In this document: one piece after another, positions 27,101-42,100 of the stretch | How positions within the stretch are numbered: position 1 is the first letter of the stretch | Layout: the number at the start of each line of letters is the position of its first letter | Origin: Blastobasis lacticolella | Taxonomy: Eukaryota; Arthropoda; Insecta; Lepidoptera; Blastobasidae | Assembly (NCBI GenBank): GCA_905147135.1 | Contig: LR990043.1 | Coordinates: 7,165,057-7,229,056, forward strand | Direction: 5' to 3' | DNA: 64,000 nt | Made by a program: the position numbers and the translations under genes | Notes under the pieces: model-generated | What the model was told of the DNA's origin: nothing | Database searches by the model: none | What the model saw: the letters and a program-made list of their open reading frames with translations, nothing else

Positions 27101-30100
27101 AATCACTTTATTTATTGTTGGAAACGCATTACATTCATTCAAACTCTCCGCTTTTACAACGTCACAAACGCAAACATAATAAATTGTATAGGTACAGTGG
27201 GAAAAATATTCACCGTTCTTTTCAGAATAATAACGGATTCCGTTATTATTCTGAAAAATTAATTTCAGCATTTACGTTATATCAGATTGCCAACATGGCG
27301 CACAAATTCTTGGAAATAAGAGTCCCCGCAGGCGCGATTAAATTTCATATTGCTCTGATACATGTACCTCCGCTTATTACGTGCGCTCCAAAAATATTGT
27401 GCGCCATGATCTATGTAAATATTTATGTGAAAAACAGGCGACGTGGAAACACGGCGATGCGACGACGCAAAGTCATATTTTAGATCTCATCGACCGTGGC
27501 AGGAAAATGGCTACGTATGTGTACTCGTATTATATCAAAAATATCAAACCCATGTCAATTTACATAGGTGCGTTTTTTAAGTTTTCCTCGACTTCGAATT
27601 CGTTTATTTAACTTAGCATAGACGGGTACACAAATACAACAAACCGTATGAAAAAACAGAGCCTATTTTACGGTTTGTGGGTTACACGACTGCCGTAGCA
27701 AAAAAAAAATGGGTAAGTACCGAATGTAATACGGTATTCTCCGTGGAATATCTGGGTAATGTAATGTTTGATGCGAGGGGGTAGCATAGCAATAGTGAGA
27801 CGTTACCGACTCCCCGGGCGCAATGCTAATCGGGTTGTAACGGGAGAGTGCGCCCGCGCCCACCGCATTGACGGAATGCAAATGTTAGCAATCCCATTCT
27901 ACCGTTCGAGGGACCGGCTGACTCACGGCGCGGGGTGCCGGAGACACGTGCACCGGGGACGTGTTTCCATTTGTAATAACGCTTTTCCTATATTCTAATA
28001 ACTGCGGCCCCTTTTTTTGGTACTAAACGTTTACGCGGTCTCGACGTAGGTAGTTCTTGTCTGTACAGCTTCATTTCGCTAAATTTCGGTCGTATGAGTT
28101 ATTTTCTGGTTATTGGAATAATAAAAATTACCTAATGATACTGTGTTCGATATTATGACGGCTTCGTTTTGCAAAACAATTGTTATGGAAGAACCTTGCC
28201 ACACTTCAGTTAAAAATGTATTCTTCGTCCACGCTTAACGATCACTTTTTCCCCAAGCGTTCATCAGGAGAATTTGCTAAATCATTGCAGTATTCGCTAA
28301 ACCATTGCAATAGAATAATCAAAAACCTATTAAGAATCCATCATGTTTCCCTCGAACAAACGAAAAGTCCGCCAACAACAAACGTTTGTTCACAAATTCA
28401 CAATGATCGATAGGAAATTAAATTGTTGTTTAAGTAATGATGAATGACAGTGGGAACATACACTGACAAGACAAAGGCAATGAGTCCTTGACCCAAAGCC
28501 GTTCAATCGGCGTACTTTTACTTTTCGGAGCTCCATTGCTTGTTTAGTTTAAGTTATTGTATTTAGAAATGCTTATATTTGTAATATTCCAATTAATATT
28601 TTAACGAACAACGAATGCTATGTGAAAGTACTGGCATTCGACGCGCAGAGCCTTGATATTTAGAAATGCTGATACTTTACAGCTACACTCTAAATGTTTC
28701 GATTACCATTTGAGGTCTTCAGTACCCATTGACAGCTATTACTAAATTAGTCATCGTCTGCACTGTTGGTTAGGTACAAAAATTACAATAATATTAATGA
28801 CTCACATTATGTATGTAAAATACAGTACTTATTAAGCATGCTTCTTTGATACAGTTTTTCCTTTTCTGGTAGAAACGTCAAAAGTATAGTTACGTACGCT
28901 CGAGTCTCTATAGGTACATGATGGTACAGCTATTTACGTATGCAATGCAATGAAGAAACTAAAATGCCACTGTAATGTGGGTAGGTAGATGTTCTCCCAA
29001 GTTATGTCACACTGTGAAAATTAACAGTTCGTTGTGGAAGCTCTCATTTCTCGCGCATCTCTATACGGCGAGCGTTATAATCGCGTCAAATAGTTCGGTC
29101 GTGCAACACCAACTCACTTTCTAATGTTGCAAACGTTGTAATTTCATTTGCCTACGCCCAGTAATGATATGCAACGTTTTATTGCTCGCTTTTTGCCCGC
29201 GGCGTCAATGAACGTTTCGCTTCTTCGTGCATCGGTTATTAAGTCGCGAAGATAGTAAATGAAAAATCGACTCGATTTGTCTACTTTTAAACTGACATAC
29301 TCGGGTAGTTAGAGAGTTGCAAAGCTTGCACCTCATAGATGAGAAATAACATTTTGTTTAAACTGTAATAGCTTTCAAACGCGAAATGAGCCGCCCAAAC
29401 ACAGCCGCGTATGTCAATATCAATTTCGTTAAAGCACATACAATATAGGAATGCCTAATCAAAGTCGGTTAGCGAACCAAAGCGGGCTTTTAGTAGCCAA
29501 TTCAATTAACTGTATTTAACCGCTAGAAGCGCAATTCTGGCGGTCGAACGGACCCATATCACAGAGTAACTTGTTACGTTGCCTCCCACGAGGTCTGCGG
29601 GGCTGATAATATATTCATGTGCGCATACAAAATTATAGGTCGGAGTCGCGTCCCCTAGAAACCCTCAATTTTGAGGGATTACTACAGGACTTATTAAAAA
29701 TGTATGCCTCCTTTACACTCTGAAAACATACGTGTTGGGCCGTGTCAATAAACAGTTCACGTGTAAACAAGAATTAGTAACTACTGCGTCGTTTTCCGTC
29801 GACGTGGCAACGTTTCAACGTGAGGAAGAAAATACTATACGAAGTCAATGGCGTGACATGACTTCGCACGTTGTTATGTCAGGGCAAAGTAAACATCGAG
29901 CTCTATGTCGGAGCAAAGTAAATATGGCGCTCTTTCATTCAGTAGATAAGACGTACACGTTCCGATATTCTTATTTCAACCTCTGGGCATCGCTCAGAAC
30001 GGGGTCGTTATTTGATACAATTCTACTTGGCAACGAATAAAATAAGCGCGACCTAATTAGGTACTGGAGGCAGGCGCCCCGCAGGCATCGCGGGCGTCAT

Positions 30101-33100
30101 CTCGCGCCAATACACGCCGCGGGGTGCAATTCTCGCGGCGCCGGAAATACATCCCCACACAATTTGCGTCATGTGACGTTACATCACTCAAGTGGGTCAG
30201 GTTTACTCAGGATGCGGTATTTATTCTTTCAATTCGATGGATGGTCAAGTGTGGGTGTAGATATGTAGTTCTGAGCTGTGGCAAAGATATCGGTTTCTCA
30301 TGCTTTGATAGTTCCGCTCCAGAGTCCCGCAGGCAATCTCCGGCCGGCACAGGTATTAAATACGTTTGCCGCGTATGTGACTATCATATCATACAAGCGA
30401 GATAGGAAATCCTGAATGTCGGCCATCAATCTCTGTAGACCTTGGTAAAATGTCACCTATCTCTGGCCTATACAGCACCCATGCCTATACTCGACTCAAC
30501 AATTTTCTTTCAAGTTCCAATGCAAGATTAGGTCGAACAATTGGCAAAAACGAACATCAATTCGAATACTACAATTTTGTAAGTGAAACAAAAAATTATG
30601 CTACGACGAGCTCAAGAGTAAACATTACCAAGTAAGTTTGATTGCATGAGAACAGTCTGATACACCCGAATAGCTACTTATAGGTATAACGTCAAAAGGT
30701 CGGAAAAGAATAACTAAATCACAAGAATGTGTTTATTCATTGGAGTGCAGCTACACAAAACCTAATAAATATGTATTCAGAAATACGCAGACGGCGTAGA
30801 CGATACCTACAACACGTCCTAACCCAAGCCTTACAAATTAGAATATTCACTACAGACTGAGCACTCGAACGTAAAAATGGGAGTCCGATCAGTGAAGTCG
30901 TCACGTAGAGGATGCTTCTACAAAACCACGGATGCTAGCAGGCTGCGGGAGCGGCCGGTCCCGTTGGCGTCGCGTGCGCGCGCGCCGTCCTAACGGGCCC
31001 CGTGTGGTTATACATTGAATCGACATATCGACACCGCCTTGTTTTTTGCACCGTGTTATTGCAAAAACAAATACTTGGTGTCTCTAATAAAATGGACGAC
31101 GTTTAATTTTACATTGATTAAGTAGATATGTACATATTCTGTGAATTAACGTATATTTATTATTTGACACAATGCACAACATTTTGTGCATAGTAGCTGT
31201 AGTAGTACAAAGGTGCACTTAGTAGCTTTATCTACCAGACTACCCGAAAACTGGTTGGTGGAAGTTTGTAAATAACTTTAACGATATATACAACGTTTGA
31301 GCTAGATAGGTGCGAAATGCACACATTCATTACATAGATAATAAAAGCAACGGATTAGATTAAACAAAACTTTATGATTACTGAATGCCAAAGGTGTTTA
31401 ATCGCAAAGGGCATATAACATGTTTATCGCAACGCGAGTCAACCCATAAAATAGCACGATCGTAAAATATATATGAAAATACAAATTTGTATGCATATTT
31501 TATAGAAACAACGTTGATAAAGATTTTAAAATGCCACTTGGCAATAGATGGAGAGATTAATTAAATGGTGAATCTTTTTAATAAAAAAGTATCTGATAAA
31601 GTTATATCGCAAAATAATTAACGATTCAACTACTGGCACTTAATTAATCTACTGGTTTAATCAGTGTGACCATCAACCAGTACATTCGATTTAAATTCTA
31701 TTACGGAAGTAGATACTCTATACAGATTATTACCAATAAACCCGCAAATATAGATAATAATAGATTTATTTTTATTTTTAGACTACTTTAGTAAACTTCA
31801 TTTAGCATCGATCTGAAAACAAGAGCACAATTCAATCGCACAGCCACAACGCCGTTTCCGAAATCCGAGATAAGTACGAAGAGGAATTAGATCCTTCTGA
31901 GCGAAAAATTGAGGACAATTTTATCTAAATCTCGCAAGATTTCCGCCACTCGTCGCCACGAGCTCGGCGAAAATACAAAATGTCTAAACCAACACAAGAC
32001 GAAGAAAGGGGACGACAGGGAAGAAAACTCCCAAGATTACAACTTTTTAGGTGAAAATAAAATTAAAGTGTGGGATGTGAAGAGCGGATAATGAAATCAT
32101 AACACAGGATCGTTTCGTGCTTGGGTACCTGAAAGGTGTTTCATAAGACTTGTTATCCCGCACAAGTGACGTTATTGGATCCGAAATTTACATATTCCAG
32201 CGCTTCAAAACATATTATTCTCAGTAAGGACGGACACGATAATAGGAAAAGAGGAAATCATCAAACAATACTGCGTAAGCAAGGAAAATACAAATGATTG
32301 CATTGAAATACATAGTGGCGTATAGATATATTGAACGTGGTTGAGCCAATCAACTAGCCTTTACTCGACACACAAACACACACCCAGACTGAGGCTTTAT
32401 TTTGCTCTATCACTGGCATAAAATAAAAGCAGAAAAAGAAACGAAATCTCATTTCGCGTTCCCTTTGAGTGTTATACCTATCGAGTCCTCATCCATATTG
32501 CATCACTGTCCCTTCGGTTCAAGTGTAAATATCCAACGGAACTATCGCTGCGAAGACACAATGCGCGGCATATGGAATTTCTTTTATGTCGCTGACACTA
32601 GATTTACCGTGCAGAATTGTAAACAAGCCGACGCATCTCTTGTGTTGAAACGTACCTAGAAATACCTTGTGTTGTAACTGACATGGCAACCCAACAGCAT
32701 TTTCAATAAAACAGGAAACGCGACGGTTGCGAATAGACTGCTAATTGAGTTCTAAGTTGAAACTGCAACATTTGAAATTCCTCTGAATAACAGATAAAAC
32801 GTTTCTCATAGTTTGGCAAATTATTAACATTAAACGCAACCTTTAATTAAACGTGTGTGGTTCTGTCTGACATTACCAGTACAATTCTAGAGAACTCTAC
32901 ACAAATTGAACTTACAGAAAAAACAAGAGTTCATATCCGTTGGGCGGGGACAATCGTAAGAAAACTGAAGTACTTCGAAAAATAAAGCTGCCCACGTTTC
33001 TTTCTACATACAGTTTGAATAAATATTAATAACAGCAATTTCTTACGCTCGCAACATGCCCCTTTTAGATCGCAGCTGAAGGTTAAATTACATCCAGGAG

Positions 33101-36100
33101 ATCTTAAATTAAAGTGCACTCGGCTAGTTAAACAATATGAAATGGGTCGGAAGGACTTTGTCTGTACAGAGTTAGACATTTTTCAGCGGGACAGCGATCG
33201 TCGAGGGAGAACCAGGGAACCGAAGCAGGGAAACGTAAACAATTTAAGAGTGCCCGCTGCATTTCAGCCGAGGCAACGAACCGAATAAACGCGTCGCAGC
33301 TAACCAGCCAAATGATATGAACTAGCTTTCCCCCGCCCGACTTTGCTACGCTCGACTCTTTAAATTGGAAGCCCTACAGTTTCCTTGCGAAACTTTCATT
33401 TGCCGACCTTTTTATCTTGATGAGGCCGTTTCAAACACGACCGCTTAAAGTATGAGGTACGAATAAACGGGATAACGAAGACATCGAAATAAAACAGAAC
33501 AAACGAGAATGAAAATCGGCTCGATGGAAAAATCTTTTGAAAATCAAACCAAGTCCTCGACTGCAGAATATAATAGGGTAGGGGATAATAGATTTTTTTT
33601 TATTATTCATTCGGCGTTATTAATGGTTTTTTAATGTCGGCGGTCGTCGTTAAAATGAGCAAATAATTGGCCAGCAATATTTTATGCGCATTTCTTTTAC
33701 AGAAATTTGCAAAATATATTCGACCTTACGCCTCATTATCTTTTTTTATAACGTAGTCTACGTACTTACGTGTATTAAATTGATATTTAAATTAAATATT
33801 TAAATAATTGATATTCGCCACCTACACTACCCTAACATCGTGTCTTATAATATAACAAAACGCAAACCTTGAATACTCATATGGAGATGGCTTGTTGTAG
33901 TTGCTTACCTGTAACAATAAATTACAATTAAATACATAATTTTATAACAGATTTATAATAACTTCCCATAAAACATGATACCTAAGCAAACGAAAACGAT
34001 TCTCCCAATTACGTGTACAAAGAAAAAGCGACTCTGCAAAAAAATCTGGTGGAGTATGAAAAATGTCCGCAGCGTACAGAAACGCGCCAATTTGTAATCT
34101 AGCCAATCGGCACCGAGTGTGGGTAACGACTCAGCAATTATTGGCGGATCGTGCGCGCCTACCCCATTATAACAGTTTGGACGACAAAAATTAATGACCG
34201 TATGAAATAGCAGCTAATAAATTGCCCAATTAATTATTTTAGTGGGCGATACCGCCATAAGCGTATGAACAGAGTGGGCTTATTCTATACGAGCTTCATT
34301 TTCAGAACAAGTTCTATTTAAGTAGATATACACCACCGTATTCGCTTCCAGAAACATCCAAGGGCATCTTTCGAATTACCTACACCTGAGTAATGATAAT
34401 GACACCACTCCGATAGTCCAAACAAAGGCCCATGAATTACCCTGGTTTACGTAGATAAATTACACAGTTGTTGGCGAATCGCAATGCACACGACAACTTC
34501 AATTACAGGCGGCCGATACGGACGGAATCCGACAACTTTTGTCATTACCCAACTCGCAGTGAAGTTGCTCCTACGGCCTCGGCAAAAGCTCCGACGCAAG
34601 ACAATAGTTGAGAGTCGTAAATTACTCGTGTCTCCTCGACTCTCCAAGGACCAACTAGCCGAGTGAAGAATCCAGTTGGCATTCAGAGACCTATTTCTAT
34701 ATCGTTCAGTCCTGCCTACTGCGTTGCTATAGCTATATGCAAAAAGCTACAGATGAATAAGACATATTGATTTCTTGAGCTACAGATCGTTAGGACGACA
34801 TTAGCATTGGCATAATCGAAATGTTAATAGCGAACATCGACCGACAAGGCACGACCTGGCGGAAGGCGCCTCGCGAATGCCACCGCCACAAATAGCCTGC
34901 TATTATGATATACTAACACCGGGTCGAGACGAGCCCTACCTCAATACGGAAATTATTATCGTGCTCATAAATCAAGCAGGACCTCCAAAAACTTGCCCAA
35001 ATTTGTCACGTGCTACGCGAGGGTTAGCATTCGGTAAAGGCATCATATTTGCGGTTAGCCCATGGAAATCACTGAAAACACGCTCCCTGCGTACACCCGG
35101 CAAGCACTCGGGCATGTGGTACCCATTTAAATTGAGAAGGGTTTTATTGCCACGAATGATTTTCGTAATAGGATAAAGAATATTGTTATTCCGCAGACTG
35201 TGAAAACAACCAATATAACCACGACCGCGAAATGAAAGAGTCTCATTGCCAATAAGTTTTATCTTTTATCGGCATAGGAGTAAAGATAACAAGACCTTTC
35301 CCCTATTACGTCAATGGGTCGTAATCATGATCGCAAATCGCAACCTTTGGCTGGGAACCTCACGGTGCTGGAGCACTGTAATTTTCATTGCAAACATGAT
35401 TGGCGCGAACAATGACAAGACAAATAGATCCGTAGAGAGGCAATCGCACACGCGGCGGGTCCGGGAGTGGCCGCCGCGGCGCACATCCACGGGACAATGG
35501 CGGCCCGTCCTTGAATTAGCACCGGAACTATTGTCGCCGAGCACAATGGCTGGATTCGCCTAGATTGCCAGAGGCTAGGCCCGCGGCACGCGCCGCCGAG
35601 CAAAAACCACACGCAACCCGCTCAACCAAACCGGAAAATTGATTTTATCTAATTCGCCAATCTTATCGCACAGCCCAAAACACGTTCCCAATCGATCTCG
35701 GACGGAATCTTGGCGCTGTGCTCGCATCAACGGCAATCATACTACATTATACACAATCATGCGATCCATCACTGTCTGCAGACAAATATATTAGGAGTGT
35801 CAATAAAGATGTTCTCGATATGGTTAACTTTAATTATCTTATAGAACAGAACACACGACTAGCGGTAAAAATAAATTAATCGTAAAGTAAACGTTAAAGC
35901 GAATTTTTACTGTCTTTATTCAGTCGTGCAAAGTTAAGAAAACATAAAACCACGCGTGAAGACGTGCCATAATGATCATTCATGTTTTGCTGGTAAACCG
36001 GCTGCCAATGAACTTCACGAAATAATGTCAGTATTCCGTGATAATACGATAATGCCTTGAGCTGCTTTGTTGCTAGAGGCATTTAATTAATTTCAGTTAT

Positions 36101-39100
36101 GTACATCATTAAGAATTTCCGACTTGGATTTTCGGTTAACTTTGACAAGGTTAATGCAGAGCATAACGTAATATATTTGCCTCAATCACTGCGTAAAAAA
36201 TATCAGTGTAAAATTACACACAGCAGATATAATCTGAAAAGTAATTTGAGATATATATTACAACCTCATTGTACAACTCATTTAGCAAAAAAGTGATTTA
36301 GCCAGATGACTAGGCAAAGCATTTGAGTGCTACCGTCTAATAAAAACAAATAACTTGAGCATTATTGATGTTTAAATCGTTTTCGACTGTGGTTTTTTAC
36401 TACCATCTGGGGCATGCGTGATCTTATTTTCATCGCATTTGAGCCGTAAAAATCACTATAAAAGAGTTTTACTGAGTTAGATGCTCCATCATTACAGAAC
36501 ATTAGCTTGGCAATAGTCGACATTAGTTCATGTTGATGTCATTTGCCGATGGAAATGGCAGTTTGTTAAAGTAACATACTAGGTATTCCACGCAATTATT
36601 GGGCCACAGATAAAATAGGTCGCGAGGCCGCCGTGCCAGGAGCCGGCGTCGCATCCCCTCGTAAATAAATTCATAAACACGCGCCTCTAATTATAGAGCG
36701 CGCAAACACATCCACGGGCTGGTGGAAAAGGTTATGTGCTAACTTTAGACGCGAGATCGATTGGGTAGTGCTCGACATTTCCGACGACAAAGAGCCTCTC
36801 AGTGGTACGAGAGAGTGGTCTTTGCGGAAAAATAGCAGCTGCTCCAAAAGGATACTTAACAGGGAAATATTTCTAACGGAAATTCTCTCGCGAAAGGCAT
36901 TTCACGATAAAAGCTTCAGATACAACGAATACTGGTGGCCGTGGGGCATCGGTGCGCTCCGTTCGTCCGGTATCCATTACTCGGCTTTGCGCGGCCCCTG
37001 CATTTGTTTGGCTTTTATCTATCATTTATTCCTTTCAAGTCTGTTAACAACGAAATACCTTTTGTATGGCAAACACTTGGCTACTATTTCGATACGAAAG
37101 TTAATAGCAAGGGCAATAAATCAATACAGAACATTGGTATCGCAGTCGGAGTGGTTCGATAACGATAAAAGCCAGGTATAATTAACATTAACCGTACCAA
37201 GTTGCGCTGATACATTGATATGCGGGTGTGATGCGTCATCGCATCGACCCACCAAGGGAATTAACTCAGGTAAGCGCTATTTATTGCATAGAAAGTTCAT
37301 TGTTTAAGCCCACACAAAGAGTCTTGAAGCGACGCCGTTGCCGTCTCAAGGGAGGCAACGAAGTACTCCCAACGCAGCACAATGAGTTTTATGTAAATAA
37401 TGCAATCATTGTGTAATGACAGGAATGTGCGTTAGCTACGCAGATGTAGATGGCAATGACACGCAACGCAACTATGAAATTAATCGCGTTATTCAATCAA
37501 ACGGATAGTAATCTAATAGCAGACGACGACGATGATATCGCGAAAATGGAAAGCGGAAGGAACGACGCCGCGAATAACCGTGCTCGGTTCCGTCGACCGA
37601 ATTAGTTAATGATTCAGGGCATGCCGACATAAGATTTCGTTTGCATATCTAATGACTTTACGCAATCAATATTCAAACCATTAAATAAACGTATTTTTGT
37701 GATCTTCATTTCGTTTACAATTTGTTTGTGCCACAAAGAAATCCGTCTTAAGATAGCAAAAAATGTTGCCGTATCCTATATATGTAGAATCACCGTGCAA
37801 CACAAACTACTGCACACACACAAACACACAGGTACATAAACACGCCCGTCTGCATCTACAAAACAGGAGGTGTTGTGTAGACTCAACAATGAGTCATGTG
37901 GCCGCCCGCGTCGCCACGCGGCCGCGGCTGTAACCGCAAGTAGGTGCAACACAAAATTTAGGCTGTAGCATGATGTAGCACGCTGTAGTGTAGCTGCGTA
38001 GTCACATCGTTCAAAGGCGGGCACTGTGTCGCAAGCCACGGGTGCGTTCGTGATGTTGTCACCGATGCGGGCACCACACGTGCGCGGTCGATCGATCGCT
38101 TTTGTGTGTACGCACATACGAGTACATAAGCTTTATGGCTATATTTAAGCGGCCGCGAACCTTTTGTTTTTTATGTTATACGGCAAACGGGCCACCTGAT
38201 GGAAAATGGTCACCGCCGTTTATGGACTTCAACAACACGAGGGGAGTTACCAATGCGTTGCCCGCCTCTGAAGCCACCTCTAATATACCTCTGGAACGAT
38301 CCCATGTCATAGTCCAAAGGAAACACTGTGGCTGGGACCTATTCATAATTATTTTTAACCTATTGTCTACCGGTAATTAGGTTACAACCATCATGTCCTT
38401 AGTTGTAGGTAACGTATTATATCCTAAACTTTTGTCATCTGTCGCATAACATAACCTGTAGGTATATAGGAACAACATTAATCAACTAAACAAGATTAAC
38501 GTCATACTTGAACGCATGATGTAACTAATATAAACAGTGTACCGATGACTATATCGATATTAGGTCTTCGGAAACAATAAATTATCTCATTGTCGTACAA
38601 TGCGCGCACGCACATCATCGAATATGTCACCGAAAGACAATTTGGCAGTAAACAATGATGCGCTGATTCACGCAATGCAGAGACAGTGGCAACTGTTTTG
38701 TACACAAAATGGTAACTCTTAGTGATGTAGGTAGAAATGACAGTATTATTCATATCATCCTAACTAAATCATGAAGTTATACTGGATTACAATGCGCAGG
38801 GTAGGTGTAATTTCGTAACAGTATTTCCGGTATTATCGGAAATCTGCACAACAGAAGTAATTGGATAAAATGAACGAATGTACAACAATTAGTGAACTCC
38901 AATAAAAGCATCGGATGCAACCAGGATGCAATTAGGCGTTTGTGGACGTAATCGGAAACAGTACGAGCATACGTAATTAACGGACAACTGTCTGAATATT
39001 CACGATCTCGACATCGGGAGTTAAAAGCGTACAATTACAAGTTCGCATGAACCTCAATTCATGACCTAACAAACTGGTAATGTAAGTAAATATTTAAAAG

Positions 39101-42100
39101 AATGTACGTTACATTACAACGCACAATAATTACCCTGTACATTATTGCAAACTCGAATAAACACAGGATATGTTGCAAGATGCACCGACGCTATTGCAAA
39201 GCTCCGAGACAATTTAGATAGGAGATAGTAACCGTGTTACCAAACAGTGTATCAACCTCGATTTAGGGTTGGATTATAGACATTAAGTGTTTAATATGAG
39301 CGCACGGCAATCACGTAATTGGACTAACTGAAACGGCAAATAAGGTGAACTAACAAATCAGTGATGCAAGCCAACACGGCGCACGTAGCAATCATTCGAT
39401 CGAAACTTCCCACGGCTCTGATGAAGCCCAATCCAATCAAGCGATTCGCAATGCGATTTCTGCGATAAAACGTGTACCTTCACATATCGACGTATTTTAC
39501 AATTTACAACTGCGGCCGTAACGACATTCAACGAAAAACTTAACCAAAACCCAAGCACAGTAGCGTGGCAAGACTTCATTAAAGTAAATTATTTCGTAAA
39601 GACTAAGCAGCTGGCGGTGCTGTTGTGCCCAAAGTTCAGCGCGGCAGCTGCAACCGCCAAAGCTTTTAGTACACGCCGACTAAAACTCTCCGGTGCGAAT
39701 CAACATTGACATTCTCCGGCGAAACAGCTCACGTTGAATAACATTACATTACCAAACCTGTTGGAGTGGCCACGTACTCCACATACAGTTCGGCCACAAA
39801 GCGAGTTCGCAGCGTGTGTCCCTTACACGTAGCGCTAGTAGCGTTAGTGGAAACGGAAGCGGGCGGTATGACGAAGGAAATTGAATCCCATAGCCAGTTC
39901 AATCGGCTAAGTTTACCTTTGCTAGACTCGAGTTGTAGACTCGGGAGTGGAATCGATTTCATATCTCTTGAATACGGCACGTAGCGTTCTCTCAATAATG
40001 CACGACTGTATTATTTATTTTTGCTTTGCTACAACGTTTGTCCTCCATTTACGTGAAACGATGCTGCTATGCACTTTCATGTTATTAAATTACTGATTCA
40101 TGGCAACTGTATGACTCTATTTGTTTAAATAACAATGTAGGTATGTGCGCTTATTTGCTTACATCTTAACAAGTTGCACTATTTGTATCTTGTTTATTTT
40201 TCTGTTTTCTGAGAAGTGCGAGCTTATTACACTTATTACACAATTTGATTTAAACACCGATGCCGTCGGCATAAATAAACAGACAAACGAGCAAGCAGGT
40301 AACCTGACGGTAAGTGATCATCGCCGCCCGGACATCCGCAACACTATGGGTATCGCGAATGCGTTGCTGACCTTTGAGAAGTATATTTGGGAAAAGTGAA
40401 GCCTTATTTATACTACTTAAACCTTCTCCACATCCAAATCAAGTGAAAGTTGCGACAATCCAGTGCAATGTTAGCTTGCAGCGTTGCACTATCGAAATGA
40501 CCGTGCGGGCGTCATTATCAGCGAGGCGCTCTGGTAGTTTGATAACGCTAATTTGTCAGGGCACGGGTGCGCAAGCGCAGCACCGGCGGCTGTTCGACGG
40601 CGGCGCATGCAAATCGCTTATTGGCGCGACAATCAGATCGCGACGGACCCGGTCAACCGAACAGACGACCGGTCGACGACCCGGCCATGTGACACGACCA
40701 TTATTGCGTTAAACGCTGCCAGCTGTCAATGTTGTTTGAAGGGCCAGAATAGTTAGAGGTGGTCGAGATTGCGAGTGATTTTAATTTTGTCTGTTATAGG
40801 CAAGGGTTTTTATGGGATCTGATGCTCTGACGATCAGCGACATGCGAATGACATCTCTTGATGTCTCAAAACTTCCATATATTTACTACCGCAATTGCTT
40901 GCCATCAGGCCGACCATACACATGACCACATTAGTGCTATTTACAACAGAAGAGATTTAAATATGTGACACAGCAAACAAAGCAAAGTCACCTGGGCGTG
41001 GACTCTGTCCCCCCACATCGTAGGTACTCTATGATAACAATAGGCATTTGAGTAATTTTCCGCTCCCTACTCGACTAGAGAGTCTGGCGGCATAATCTAA
41101 CAAAATATCCCAAGTACCGTCATATCTACAGTGTTCCTGAATAAGAGATTACATGGAATTATTAAAATTTCAAGACGGCGCCCGTCATCCAAACTTCATT
41201 AAAGACTTGTGAGTAACGGGCATTATCAAATATTAACGCTTTGGCAAGTTACCACTTATCTACTTTGTTCGAAATGAGCAAGAAGTTTTATGATAAGAAC
41301 ATTTTGCGGAGTTCTCGCCGCAAAGGGCGACCGGTGTCGGCAACTTTTGTTGTAATACTTGTAATCAAATATGGCAAGACAGAGTGCCGCAAACTTTTCA
41401 CTTTGTTCACTGTTCATTTGGTTTATAGAAGCCGCAGATCATGAGAAATTGACAATGATAAAATACCACACTTAGGTTGGCTAAAACTCCTTGACATTGG
41501 TCAAAAATACAAAGCGGTTCGCTAACCTAACCTAACATACGCACGCACTAAACACTTGGCCATCGCATCGATCGAGTAAATGTAAAATGGCAAGTAGTAC
41601 TCACTTACACGATATTGGTTATTTAATATCTCAGTTCTAACTACTTCGATACACAGGCGATTAGATAAAAAGTCAGCAATCGCATTTGCTGTCAGTAAAT
41701 ATTTCCAATAAGAGGGGCGTGATTGTTAAATTTGAGATACATGTACTACTACCTACATAGGTAAACATCTTGATAGACTTGCAGGCGAGGCGAACGATAA
41801 ATAGCGCGCAAAATTATTATGATGACAAAACTTGTTTACAACGATGGCTTTAAAAATAAAAGACGATCGACGACGGGAGTAAACAGCTGCCCGCTCGGAA
41901 AGGGTAATGAGCTGGCCACCATCGGCCGTGCACCTGTTCTATTTTTATTCGCATCCAAAAGTAGTCAAGCCTGTCACAATAGACGTTCGACGTACCAGCC
42001 GCCAAACAAACACTACAACGCGAAATGGAACATTATCCTTCAAATTACTAGAGTACAATAACAACAATTGGCGGGCGTTTATTTTAAACGGCAATTTCCT

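Noticed and set aside
36768..37181. Plus-strand 137-codon frame in the giant intron
   Set aside because: No recognisable domain; a second overlapping frame is equally open, and frames this long are expected by chance across 26 kb of six-frame intron.
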